This document shows, one piece after another, positions 38,718 through 47,323 of a stretch of 64,000 bases of DNA; the stretch's first letter is position 1, and every line of letters begins with the position of its first letter. The translations under genes and the position numbers were made by a program. The stretch is from Actinomycetota bacterium. Lineage in GTDB: Bacteria; Actinomycetota; Acidimicrobiia; IMCC26256; PALSA-555. The notes below the pieces were generated by a model. That model did not search any database, was not told the origin of the DNA, and saw only the letters and a list, made by a program, of their open reading frames with translations. The stretch spans positions 151,764-215,763 of the forward strand of contig VGBR01000005.1 in NCBI GenBank assembly GCA_016870355.1. Reading direction: 5' to 3'.

Positions 38718-39683
38718 TTGAGCGAGCTCGCGGCGCAGATCGCGAACGGTGATCGCCGGGCGCTCGCGCGAGCGATCACATTGGTCGAGTCGACCCGCGC
38801 GGACCATCGCGCTGACGCGGAGGCGCTCCTCACCCAGGTGATGCCGCGCACCGGCAGCGCGATCCGAGTCGGAATCTCGGGCGCGCCGGGGTCCGGGAAG
38901 TCGACGTTGATCGAGGCATTGGGGTTGCGCCTCGTCGACTCGGGCAAGACCGTGGCGGTGCTCGCGGTCGACCCGTCGAGCACGCGCAGCGGCGGTTCGA
39001 TCCTCGGTGACAAGACACGGATGGGTGAGCTGACGCGACGAGCCGAGGCGTTCGTGCGGCCGTCACCGACTGGCGGGACGTTGGGCGGGGTCGCGCGGCG
39101 AACACGGGAAGCGCTTCTCGTGTGCGAAGCCGCCGGATTCGACGTCGTGCTGGTGGAGACGGTTGGTGTCGGCCAGTCGGAGGTCGCGGTCGAAGGGATG
39201 GTCGACTGCTTCCTCTTGCTGATCGCGCCCGGTGCCGGGGACGAGCTCCAGGGCATCAAGCGCGGGATCATGGAGCTCGCCGACATCGTCGTCGTGAACA
39301 AGGCCGACGGTGATCTCGCCGCGACCGCGACCGTGACCGCGTCTGACTACGCGAACGCGCTTCGACTCATCCGTCCGAAGACGCCCCCGTGGGAACCGAA
39401 GGTCGTGCTCTGCTCCGCGCTCGAAGGGCGAGGCATCGATGACTGCTGGGCCAGCATCGAGGAGCACCACCAAGTGCTGGACAGCGCGGGCGCGCTCGAA
39501 CAGCGGCGCGCCGAGCAAGCGACGGCCTGGATGTGGGGCGAGCTCTCGGCCGGGCTGCTGGAACGCCTGCAGGGCGATCCGGCCGCGGCCGCGGCCGCGG
39601 CCCGCCTCGAAGCCGACGTCGAGGCCGGCCGCATCCCCCCAACCGTCGCCGCCGCGCAGATCCTCGACACCTTCCACGGCTGA
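38718..39683 (+). CDS. meaB: MeaB/ArgK-type GTPase chaperone of B12 mutase
   Basis: This 321-residue G3E-family GTPase protects and reloads methylmalonyl-CoA mutase with adenosylcobalamin. Walker A is GAPGSGKST (about residue 54), switch-type DPSSTRSGGSILGDKTRM follows, ETVGVGQSE is the switch III region and NKADGD is the base-specificity motif. The start is TTG 38718, 8 nt after the mutase stop, so the two genes are cotranscribed. Confidence 0.95.
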   Translation: MSELAAQIANGDRRALARAITLVESTRADHRADAEALLTQVMPRTGSAIRVGISGAPGSGKSTLIEALGLRLVDSGKTVAVLAVDPSSTRSGGSILGDKTRMGELTRRAEAFVRPSPTGGTLGGVARRTREALLVCEAAGFDVVLVETVGVGQSEVAVEGMVDCFLLLIAPGAGDELQGIKRGIMELADIVVVNKADGDLAATATVTASDYANALRLIRPKTPPWEPKVVLCSALEGRGIDDCWASIEEHHQVLDSAGALEQRRAEQATAWMWGELSAGLLERLQGDPAAAAAAARLEADVEAGRIPPTVAAAQILDTFHG

Positions 39684-39705
39684 CCTTCCTAGAAAAGGGG
39701 AATTG

Positions 39706-39742
39706 GGCACGCTGATTGTTGCCAGGCAACAACCAGCGTGCC
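39706..39742. terminator. near-perfect 18-bp palindrome after meaB (H3)
   Basis: Arms GGCACGCTGATTGTTGCC and GGCAACAACCAGCGTGCC are separated by a single base and have one mismatch. It lies 22 nt after the meaB stop. Its outer part (CGGCACGCT on the minus strand) is shared with H2 at 31027-31073. It is probably a terminator, or a cruciform-forming dispersed repeat. Confidence 0.75.
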
Positions 39743-39820
39743 GAAAAGCCCCGGAGTGACCGCCAACGACGGCCGGGGTGGCTTCAGAGCGAGGCAGTGA
39801 ACGGTCGATACCCGTCCGGG

Positions 39821-41947
39821 ATGGGGACCGAGCTGTCCGGGCGGAAGCACCGGCGCTCCGACGAGCGCGCGGGGCTTCGGTTGCGCAGCAGCGAAGCGCG
39901 CCTGCACGCCCTGCTGAGCGACACCACGGACGCGGTTGCGCTGCTCGACGAGCAGGGGCGGATCACCTACGCGAACCCGGCAACCGAGCGGCTCCTCGGT
40001 CGACCGATCTCAGCGCTCCTCGGGTCGACGCCGATCGAGATCGTCCATACCTCGGACCAGGCCCGCGCCGTCGCCACCGCGCGCGCGTGTCTCGAACGCC
40101 CCGGTGGGAGCGAGCGGGTCGAGCTGCGGGTCCAGCACCAGGACGCTGGCTGGCGCACGGTCGAGGTGGTGGTGACGAACCGGCTCGGCGATGGCGCGGT
40201 TCGCGGCGCCGTGGTGACCGCGACCGACGTGACCGACCGCCGCATCGTGGAGTCGGCGCTCGTAGAAGTGCGCGCCCGGTTCCACGCGACGTTCGACGAC
40301 TCCCCGATGGGGATGACGCTCACCTCACTCGACGGTCGCATCCTGCGCGCGAACCGCTCCCTCTCGCAGATGCTCGGCATGTCCGAGGGCAGCCTCGAGA
40401 ACGTGTCGCTCGCCGCACTCGCGCACCACGAAGACCGTGATGCCGTCACCAGCGCGCTCTCCACCGCGGCGGCGGGATACGGCGTCGGCGATCGCTCCGA
40501 CGCCCGGCTCGTACACGCCGACGGCCGGCCGCTTGCAGTTCTGGTGTCGGCATCGGTCGTGCGCGCACACGACGGCGGTCCGATCTATCTGGTGATCCAG
40601 ATGGAGGACACGAGCGCGCACCGCGAGCACGACCGGCTGCTCGCACACCACGCTGCGCACGATCCGTTGACCGGTCTTCCGAACCGTTCCATGTTCCTCG
40701 ACCAGCTGAAGCTCGCGATGCGCGACGACTCCGACCCGCGCGTCGCCGTACTGTTCATCGACCTCGATCGCTTCAAGGCAGTCAACGACAGCCTCGGTCA
40801 CCCCGCGGGCGACCGGTTGCTCATGACGATCGCCGACCGCTTGCGTGCCACCACGCGGCCGAACGACATGGTGGCGCGCTTTGAGGGCGACGAGTTCACC
40901 GTGCTCTGCGCGAACGTCGGCGACGAGTCAGGTGCGCGCGCGGTCGCCGCGCGGCTCGTGGACGCGATCTCGAAGCCGGTGCTGCTCGCCGAAGGCGAGG
41001 TGTTCGTGACGGCCAGCGTCGGCATCGCGATGGCCGGCGTCGACCTCGACACGCCCGAGACGCTGCTCCGCAATGCCGACGCGGCCATGTACCGAGCCAA
41101 GGAGTCGGGACGCGATCGGACCGAGTGCTTCGAGACCGCGGAGCACACCCAGGCCGTCCGCCACTTCCGCACCGCCAACGATCTGCGGCGGGCGCTCGAC
41201 CGCGACGAGCTCCATCTGCACTACCAGCCGATCGTCCGTCTGGAGGACGCGAACGTCACCGGCTTCGAAGCCTTGATTCGGTGGGAGCACCCGGAGCGAG
41301 GTCTCGTCGGCCCCGGCGAGTTCATCGACCTCGCCGAGGAGACCGGCCTCGTCGTCCCCATCGGGGCGTGGGTGCTGGAGACCGCCTGCAAGCAGCTGGT
41401 GCGGTGGCACCAACGAGGGGCCGACCTGTCGATGAGCGTCAACCTTGCGGCGCGCCAGCTCGCCGAGCCCGGACTCGTCGACGAGTTCGCGCACATCCTG
41501 GCCGCCACCGGCGTGCGACCGGACCGGATGTGGCTCGAGCTCACCGAGAGCGCCCTCATGCACGACGCCGAAGCGACGATCTCGTCGCTTCGCGCACTCC
41601 GCGAGCTGGGCGTGCACCTCGCCGTCGACGACTTCGGCACTGGCTACTCGTCGATGGCCTACCTCAAGCGCTTCCCCGTGAGCTCGCTGAAGATCGACCG
41701 AGCGTTCGTCGACGGGCTCGGACGGGATGCCGAGGACAGCGCGATCTGCGCGGCGGTCGTCAACCTCGCCCACTCACTCGGGATGCGTGCGGTCGGCGAA
41801 GGGGTCGAGACGACGGAGCAGCTCAACGAGCTCCGTGCGCTCGGTTGCGAGTACGGCCAAGGGTTCCTGTTCGGCCGTCCGCAGGACCCGTCGATGTGGG
41901 GCGGGCGGCCCGATCTCCACGGGTTCACCGAACCCGCGACGAGCTGA
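39821..41947 (+). CDS. PAS-PAS-GGDEF-EAL c-di-GMP turnover protein
   Basis: From ATG 39821 the protein has about 708 residues, with two PAS sensor domains (about 25-145 and 150-265). A GGDEF domain follows with signature RFEGDEF (first G replaced by E, a common variant) and DRFKAVNDSLGHPAGD. Last is a complete EAL domain (EALIRWEHP, NLAARQL, ELTES, DDFGTGYSS, KIDRAFV, GEGVET). It can in principle both make and degrade c-di-GMP. No membrane segments are present, so it is cytoplasmic. The open frame begins at 39716, but that start lies inside the H3 palindrome. It is the intact counterpart of the EAL remnant at 3304. Confidence 0.9.
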   Translation: MGTELSGRKHRRSDERAGLRLRSSEARLHALLSDTTDAVALLDEQGRITYANPATERLLGRPISALLGSTPIEIVHTSDQARAVATARACLERPGGSERVELRVQHQDAGWRTVEVVVTNRLGDGAVRGAVVTATDVTDRRIVESALVEVRARFHATFDDSPMGMTLTSLDGRILRANRSLSQMLGMSEGSLENVSLAALAHHEDRDAVTSALSTAAAGYGVGDRSDARLVHADGRPLAVLVSASVVRAHDGGPIYLVIQMEDTSAHREHDRLLAHHAAHDPLTGLPNRSMFLDQLKLAMRDDSDPRVAVLFIDLDRFKAVNDSLGHPAGDRLLMTIADRLRATTRPNDMVARFEGDEFTVLCANVGDESGARAVAARLVDAISKPVLLAEGEVFVTASVGIAMAGVDLDTPETLLRNADAAMYRAKESGRDRTECFETAEHTQAVRHFRTANDLRRALDRDELHLHYQPIVRLEDANVTGFEALIRWEHPERGLVGPGEFIDLAEETGLVVPIGAWVLETACKQLVRWHQRGADLSMSVNLAARQLAEPGLVDEFAHILAATGVRPDRMWLELTESALMHDAEATISSLRALRELGVHLAVDDFGTGYSSMAYLKRFPVSSLKIDRAFVDGLGRDAEDSAICAAVVNLAHSLGMRAVGEGVETTEQLNELRALGCEYGQGFLFGRPQDPSMWGGRPDLHGFTEPATS

Positions 41948-41970
41948 GCCCGCTCGCCGCAGGCCGGCAC

Positions 41971-42480
41971 CTACCCCACCGTCCGCGCCTGCGCCACGAT
42001 CGGCCTGGATGCTGTGCCAACCGCGACCCCACTCGCGGGGCCACTTGCCGGACCGCTTGCCGGTGGAGGCGACCCGGGAGTCGATGACACGACGCAGGTA
42101 CCGAGCAGCCCATCCGCGCTGCCGATGACGAAGGTTCGTGGTGCACCGTTCGCGAACACGTCGATCTGCGCCGAGGTGGTCGTCCCGGACACCGGACCCG
42201 ATGCCGTTGCGCTCCCACTCGTGGGCACGGTGGTCGGAGCGAACGTGACGTTGCTCGTCGCGCCACCCGCGTCTCGGTCACGACGCCAGGGTTGGTAATC
42301 GTGAACGGCGGGATGCCGATCACGTCGGTGACGCGTCCACGCAACGTCGTACTGCCCCGTGGTGGTGTTGCACGTCGCGACGCCGGTGACGATCGGGTTG
42401 AAGCCCGCGTGGGCGACGCCGGCCCAGACGGTGGTCGCGAGGGCGGCGGCAGTCGTCGTCGCCAGGATCCGCTTGTTCAT
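41971..42480 (-). CDS. secreted Ig-like/Thr-rich protein with paired frameshifts
   Basis: Starting at ATG 42480 (GGGAGGG 3 nt upstream) there is a clear signal peptide, NKRILATTTAAALATTVWAGVAHA. GFNPIVTGVATCNTTTGQYDVAWT follows. Residues from there to about 70 are out of character (Arg/His-rich). The +1 frame reads VTDVIGIPPFTITNPGVVTETRV over the same stretch, which fits the protein perfectly, and the original frame then resumes with ATSNVTFAPTTVP. One inserted base near 42333 and one lost base near 42265-42275 explain this. The C-terminal ASGPASGPASG is a short repeat. The function is unknown. Confidence 0.7.
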   Translation of the reverse strand: MNKRILATTTAAALATTVWAGVAHAGFNPIVTGVATCNTTTGQYDVAWTRHRRDRHPAVHDYQPWRRDRDAGGATSNVTFAPTTVPTSGSATASGPVSGTTTSAQIDVFANGAPRTFVIGSADGLLGTCVVSSTPGSPPPASGPASGPASGVAVGTASRPIVAQARTVG

Positions 42481-42597
42481 CAGCCCTCCCAAGGACACGA
42501 CGTCGGCGGGCCTTCCCACCGCGTGTTCGACAAGAGGACGCAGTCACGGGCGCGCCGCTTACGGGTCCGGTGGGCACTCGCCACTCCCGGAGGCACT

Positions 42598-43221
42598 GTG
42601 CCCACGTCCCTCACCATCCAGCCCTGGCCTGACCCGGTCATCGACACGGTCGGTCACGATCCGCGTTCGGTGTACGCCGAGACGTTCTGGCTCCCCACGC
42701 TCGGGCCGACCGCGCTGCTCCTGCTGCGTCACCTCGCGTCGCGCTTCGAGCAGCAAGCGGGGTCGATCGAGCTGCCCGTCGCCGAGGCGTCTCAAGCTCT
42801 CGGGCTCGGCGAACGCGCCGGGAACAGCTCGCCGATCGTGCGCAGCCTCACTCGGCTCGAGTCGTTCGACCTCGCGTGCTCCGATGGGCGTGGGACGGTT
42901 GCCGTACGCCAGAACCTCCCGCCGCTGCCACACCGTCATGTGCGGCGACTGCCTGCACCGCTCCAGACCGAGCACGCGCGGTGGGCGGAGGCGTCGCTCG
43001 CGGAGCCGCCACACGCCGAGGCGCGCCGGCGCGCGCGGCGCATGGCGCTCGCGCTCCTCGAGCAAGGCGACGACTTCGATCACGTCGAGCGCGTCCTGTT
43101 CTCGACCGGCTACCACCCCACGGTGTGCCACGACGCGGCGCGCTGGGCCTGGCAACGACACCGCGACGCGGCCGCCGCCGCGGGACTCGAACCGGTCGGG
43201 GGTGCTGACCAGGATCGGTAG
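42598..43221 (+). CDS. conserved actinobacterial protein, unknown function
   Basis: The 207-residue product starts at GTG 42598, just after GGAGG. It includes AETFWLPTLGPTALLLLRHLA, then a helical segment with ASQALGLGERAGNSSPIVRSL that resembles a winged-helix DNA-binding unit, and an Arg-rich helical C-terminus. I recall the same pattern from other actinobacterial proteins without a known role. It precedes the sirtuin gene by 11 nt on the same strand, though the sirtuin has its own -10-like element. Confidence 0.6.
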   Translation: MPTSLTIQPWPDPVIDTVGHDPRSVYAETFWLPTLGPTALLLLRHLASRFEQQAGSIELPVAEASQALGLGERAGNSSPIVRSLTRLESFDLACSDGRGTVAVRQNLPPLPHRHVRRLPAPLQTEHARWAEASLAEPPHAEARRRARRMALALLEQGDDFDHVERVLFSTGYHPTVCHDAARWAWQRHRDAAAAAGLEPVGGADQDR

Positions 43222-43224
43222 CCT
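43219..43224 (+). promoter_or_regulatory. -10-like element, sirtuin gene
   Basis: TAGCCT overlaps the stop codon of the upstream gene and lies 8 nt before ATG 43233, with no ribosome site. Confidence 0.45.
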
Positions 43225-43232
43225 CCGACCCG

Positions 43233-43991
43233 ATGGCTGGTGATGTCGAAGAAGTAGCGAGCTGGCTGCGGGACGCCGAGGCGATCGTGATCCTGACGGG
43301 TGCAGGGATCTCGACCGAGTCGGGGATCCCCGACTTCCGCGGGCCGCAGGGAGTGTGGACGAAGAACCCCGCCGCCGAGAAGACCGCGACCCTCCAGTAC
43401 TACCTGTCCGATCCCGAGGTGCGGAAGCAGTCATGGCAGAACCGCATCAACAGCCCCGGCTACTGGAGCGCCGAGCCCAACGCCGGGCACCGAGCACTCG
43501 CCGAGCTGGAGAAGAAGGCGTCACTGCACACGCTCGTCACCCAGAACGTCGACCGGCTGCACCACGCAGCCGGCACGTCACCCGAGAAGATCATCGAGAT
43601 CCACGGCAACGTGCACCAGGTGAAGTGCCTCACCTGCGACTGGCGCGACGAGATGGAGGTCGCGCTCGAGCGGGTGAAGGCCGGTGAAGACGATCCCGAC
43701 TGCCCAGAGTGCGGCGGGATCTTGAAGTCGGCCACGATCTCCTTCGGCGAGAACCTCGTGCCCGAAGACCTCCAGCGCGCACAGACCGCCGCGGCGTCGA
43801 GTGACGTGTTCCTCGCGATCGGCACGTCGCTCACCGTCTACCCGGCGGCCGGTCTCCCTGAGGTCGCGCTCGGACGCGGCGCTCGACTCGTCGTCATGAA
43901 CGCACAGGAGACGCCGTTCGACCAGATCGCCGACGCCGTCTTCCGCGACCAGCTCGGGGACGTGCTCCCCGAGCTGATCGAGAAGATCTAG
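43233..43991 (+). CDS. cobB: NAD-dependent protein deacylase (sirtuin)
   Basis: The 252-residue Sir2 protein has GAGISTESGIPDFRG (NAD binding), TQNVDRLH, the catalytic His in EIHGNVH, a four-Cys zinc site (CLTC...CPEC) and GTSLTVYPAAGLPE. It removes acyl groups from lysines and in bacteria often regulates acetyl-CoA synthetase. Its TAG stop is directly adjacent to the stop of the convergent S16 protease gene, with no spacer at all. Confidence 0.95.
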   Translation: MAGDVEEVASWLRDAEAIVILTGAGISTESGIPDFRGPQGVWTKNPAAEKTATLQYYLSDPEVRKQSWQNRINSPGYWSAEPNAGHRALAELEKKASLHTLVTQNVDRLHHAAGTSPEKIIEIHGNVHQVKCLTCDWRDEMEVALERVKAGEDDPDCPECGGILKSATISFGENLVPEDLQRAQTAAASSDVFLAIGTSLTVYPAAGLPEVALGRGARLVVMNAQETPFDQIADAVFRDQLGDVLPELIEKI

Positions 43992-45908
43992 CTATTCGAG
44001 GCCGGCGGTCTCGAAGCCGCCGAGATAGGCGAGCACTCGCGCCTTGATGAACGCGGCGAGGTAGCCCTCCAGCGCGTCGAGCTTGTCGGCGATGTCGCCC
44101 TCGCGGTCGATGCCCGCGACCTCGTAGGCACCCACCTCGTTCGTCGGGTCCACGTTGCGCTCGAGAAGGATGCCCACGCCGCCCTCGACCTGCCCCTCCG
44201 CGAAGTCCAGCGCCGACGCGAGCGCACGCTCGTTTTGCACGCACACCGGCTCGAACGTCTCATCGAGGCAGTCCGCGCGGATGAGCGCGTAGTACTTGTT
44301 GATCAGACCATTCGCGCGCACGTACAGCGCGATCGAGCCGCCGAGGTCGCCGAACGCGGCGTTGCGGCCACCACCCAGCACCTCCTCCAGCCTTTGGTCC
44401 TCGACGAGGTTGAAGCCGGCCTGGGCGAGCGTGTAATCGAAGTCCTGCTCGTACAGGAACGCCCGCACCTGATCCGACGACACCCCCAAGTCCTCCGCCT
44501 TCGATTCGACGATGATCGTGTCGAAGGCCTGCATGTTCGCCTCCGCCGCCTTGCGGAAGAAGTCCGCGGCCGCGGAGGGATCGACCTCGTTCTTCAGCCG
44601 TGCGCCACCCGAACCGAGATTGAGCAGCTGGTAGGCAGCATCAACTTGCGTGCCGACGATGCTGTAGAACTGCGCCCCGATGATCGCGGGGTCGAGCGAT
44701 CCTTCGACGTCGCCGGACTGATACAGCTCGTCCGCCGTCGCGAACTGATCCTGCGCGAACTGCGACACCGCGTATGCGTCGAACGCATAGCCGTAGGCAT
44801 CGATGAGCGTGCTGACCTGGCCGAGCGTCCGCGGCCGGAGCGTCTTGAGCTCCTCGATGAGCGCATCGACGTCGTCTTCGACCGACGCGCTCGCGCTGAT
44901 CTGGGCGACGAACGCGTCGATGCCCTGGGTGAAGTAGATCTGGGCCGCGGTGCCAGAGACCACCGCGGCTCGTGCGAACGCGGCCGCTTCCAACGCCGAG
45001 CTGTACGCACCGGCCTGGAGCCCTTGCTGGCTCAGCGAGAACGCCCGCTCCTGCGCCGTGTTCGCCTCGGCGGCGAGACCCTCGAGGAAGATCTCCTGCA
45101 CTTCGGGATCGAGCACGTCCCACTGCGACACCGACGCGTCGAAGTCACTGAGCCACGCCTCGACGAACCCTTCGAGCGTGTCGTAGGCATCCGGGCTGAG
45201 CTGCATGCCGCCACCGGCCGACGGGCGCCGGAGCTGCTCGCCGGTGAACAGCTCGTAGGCCTCGTAGATGTCGGCGACCTCGATGACCTCGACGCCGACA
45301 GACTGCCCGTAGTCGACGACGTCGACGAGGTTGCCGAGGTCGTCGGTGCTGTTGCGCTGGCCCAGCGGGATGAGCATGCGCGTCTTGCCGACCTCGACGA
45401 CACCATCCACCTTGTAGGGGATCCCGCCCACCGGCCCGATCGTCCCGTCGGGGTTGATCGTCCCCGTCATGGTGATGTCCTTCTTGACCTTGTCGCCGCG
45501 CAGCAATGCGATCGTCCCGACGGTCATCAGCCCGCCGGCGCTGGGGCCGTCGATGCGACCGTAGAGGTCGAAGGTGATCTCGTTGCCGCCGAGTGGCGCT
45601 CCGGTGAGCAGGGTCGCCACCGTCGCCGCGTTCCATCCAGCGGCGCGCCACTGGTCGCCGGTGCCGGCGACCTCGTCCTCGGTGAAGCCGACGCGGAACT
45701 CGTCACCACCCGATGAACGCAGCCGGATGCGCACCGGGTTCGCACCGCCGACCGATCCGTCCGGCGTCTCGGCGACCCACACCGGGAACAACGTCACCTG
45801 GGACTCTGCGCCGGCGGCCACTGCCGCGCCCGACGGCGTGACGAGTGCGCCGGTCAGGAGCAGGCAGGAGATGACGAGTGCGACTAGGGGTGTGCGACGA
45901 CAAGGCAT
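43992..45908 (-). CDS. secreted Lon-type (S16) Ser-Lys protease-like protein
   Basis: The 638-residue protein opens with a signal peptide (PLVALVISCLLLTGALVTPSGAAVAAGA). The S16 proteolytic domain (about 35-225) contains DGPSAGGLM, with the nucleophile at S123. The general base is K166 in GPVGGIPYKVDG. The 43-residue spacing equals that of the catalytic pair in E. coli Lon (S679/K722). There is no AAA+ or PDZ domain. Residues 240-638 are a long, mostly helical, Ala-rich region of unknown fold. It would act outside the cytoplasmic membrane. The start ATG 45908 follows AAGGA by 6 nt. Its substrate and regulation are unknown. Confidence 0.85.
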   Translation of the reverse strand: MPCRRTPLVALVISCLLLTGALVTPSGAAVAAGAESQVTLFPVWVAETPDGSVGGANPVRIRLRSSGGDEFRVGFTEDEVAGTGDQWRAAGWNAATVATLLTGAPLGGNEITFDLYGRIDGPSAGGLMTVGTIALLRGDKVKKDITMTGTINPDGTIGPVGGIPYKVDGVVEVGKTRMLIPLGQRNSTDDLGNLVDVVDYGQSVGVEVIEVADIYEAYELFTGEQLRRPSAGGGMQLSPDAYDTLEGFVEAWLSDFDASVSQWDVLDPEVQEIFLEGLAAEANTAQERAFSLSQQGLQAGAYSSALEAAAFARAAVVSGTAAQIYFTQGIDAFVAQISASASVEDDVDALIEELKTLRPRTLGQVSTLIDAYGYAFDAYAVSQFAQDQFATADELYQSGDVEGSLDPAIIGAQFYSIVGTQVDAAYQLLNLGSGGARLKNEVDPSAAADFFRKAAEANMQAFDTIIVESKAEDLGVSSDQVRAFLYEQDFDYTLAQAGFNLVEDQRLEEVLGGGRNAAFGDLGGSIALYVRANGLINKYYALIRADCLDETFEPVCVQNERALASALDFAEGQVEGGVGILLERNVDPTNEVGAYEVAGIDREGDIADKLDALEGYLAAFIKARVLAYLGGFETAGLE

Positions 45909-46065
45909 GCGAAATCCTTGATTGTCGTTTCGGGCGTGTACTAACCGTACCCAAAATCCCGGGCCGGCGCACAGAATCTCGGGGGTTGGGAATAAACGAC
46001 CCGTCGGGTAGGATTTTCCCCGAAGATCTTACGGTCCCCCGCTCGGCACCCACGAAAGGCCGTCG

Positions 46066-47217
46066 ATGGCCGGCTTCCGAGAGCTGCTCGCCGAAACCCG
46101 TCAGCGCATCCGCGAGATCGAGCCCGCGGACGCTGAGCCGCGCCTCACCGACGCCACCTTCGTCGACATCCGCGAGCTCGACGAGTTCGAGCAGGGCACG
46201 ATCCCCGGCGCCGTGTTCATCCCGCGGGGTCACCTCGAGAGCAAGATCGAGCAGCAGGTCACCGACAAGGACACGCCGATCGTGCTGTTCTGCGCCAGCG
46301 GCATCCGCACCGCGTTCGGCGCCGACACGCTCCAGCAGCTCGGCTACTCCGACGTCGTGTCGATGGCCGGTGGCTTCGGCCGCTGGAAGAACGAGGGCCG
46401 ACCGTGGATCACCCCGGCCGTCATGAACCCCGAGCAGCGCAACCGGTACCACCGGCACCTGCTGCTGCCGGAGGTCGGTGAGGCCGGCCAGCAGAAGCTC
46501 CTCGAGTCGCGCGTGCTGCTGCTCGGAGCAGGTGGGCTCGGATCTCCAGCCGCGCTGTACCTCGCGGCCGCGGGCGTCGGCACGCTCGGCATCGTCGACA
46601 TGGACGTCGTCGACGAGTCCAACCTCCAGCGCCAGATCCTCCACAACATGGATCGCGTCGGTGAGCGCAAGGTCGACTCGGCCAAGAAGACGCTCACCCA
46701 GCTCAACCCCGACGTCGACGTCGTCACCTACGACGTGCGCTTCGGCGCCGACAACGTGCGCGAGATCATCAGCGGCTACGACGTCGTAGTCGACGGCACC
46801 GACAACTTCCCGACCCGCTATCTGCTGAACGACGCGTCGTTGCTCGAGCGCGTCCCCGTCGTGCACGGCTCGATCTTCCGCTTCGAGGGCCAGGTCACGG
46901 TGTTCAAGCCGTACGAGGGGCCGTGCTACCGCTGCCTGCTCCCCGAGCCGCCGCCGCCGGAGCTCGCGCCGAGCTGCGCGGAGGCCGGTGTGCTGGGCGT
47001 GCTGCCCGGCATCGTCGGATCACTCCAAGCGCTCGAGGCCATCAAGCTGCTGCTCGACCTCGGTGACCCGCTCGTGGGGCGGCTCCTCGCGTACGACGCG
47101 CTCGAGACCAGCTTCCGCACGTTCAAGGTGCGTCGCGACCCCGAGTGCCCCGCGTGCGGCGACAACGCTCCACCGATCGTCATCGCCGAGTACGACGACC
47201 TCTGCCTGCCTCACTGA
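46066..47217 (+). CDS. rhodanese-ThiF fusion, MoeB/MoeZ-like adenylyltransferase
   Basis: The 383-residue protein has an N-terminal rhodanese domain with Cys76 in FCASGIRTA (about 20-115). A ThiF/MoeB E1-like domain follows, with GAGGLGSPAALYLA (154-167), the Arg-rich NLQRQILH motif and zinc cysteines in CYRC and CPAC. It should adenylate the C-terminal glycine of a sulfur-carrier protein (MoaD or ThiS type) and load it with sulfur. In MoeZ of mycobacteria the order is ThiF then rhodanese; here it is reversed. The start ATG 46066 follows GAAAGG by 6 nt. No carrier protein gene is adjacent. The 157-nt upstream gap shows nothing specific. Confidence 0.9.
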   Translation: MAGFRELLAETRQRIREIEPADAEPRLTDATFVDIRELDEFEQGTIPGAVFIPRGHLESKIEQQVTDKDTPIVLFCASGIRTAFGADTLQQLGYSDVVSMAGGFGRWKNEGRPWITPAVMNPEQRNRYHRHLLLPEVGEAGQQKLLESRVLLLGAGGLGSPAALYLAAAGVGTLGIVDMDVVDESNLQRQILHNMDRVGERKVDSAKKTLTQLNPDVDVVTYDVRFGADNVREIISGYDVVVDGTDNFPTRYLLNDASLLERVPVVHGSIFRFEGQVTVFKPYEGPCYRCLLPEPPPPELAPSCAEAGVLGVLPGIVGSLQALEAIKLLLDLGDPLVGRLLAYDALETSFRTFKVRRDPECPACGDNAPPIVIAEYDDLCLPH

Positions 47218-47233
47218 CTGACACACACACACC

Positions 47234-47284
47234 CGTTCTGGCGTCGATAGCAGACCGCACACGTACGTCATCGACGCCAGATCG
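47234..47284. repeat. 51-bp palindromic repeat, left copy
   Basis: Arms CGTTCTGGCGTCGAT and ATCGACGCCAGATCG (one mismatch) flank a 21-nt centre. It begins 17 nt after the stop of the rhodanese-ThiF gene. By eye it matches the copy at 48246-48296 at about 42 of 51 positions, in the same orientation. Confidence 0.8.
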
Positions 47285-47323
47285 CGGTGATCACACGCGC
47301 GGCGTTGCAGTGTCAAGCGCTGC

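Noticed and set aside
39716..39820. Extended N-terminus of the PAS-GGDEF-EAL protein from 39716
   Set aside because: The first codons would lie inside the H3 palindrome and the encoded segment (SDRQRRPGWLQSEAV) has no homology-like character. ATG 39821 is more sensible.
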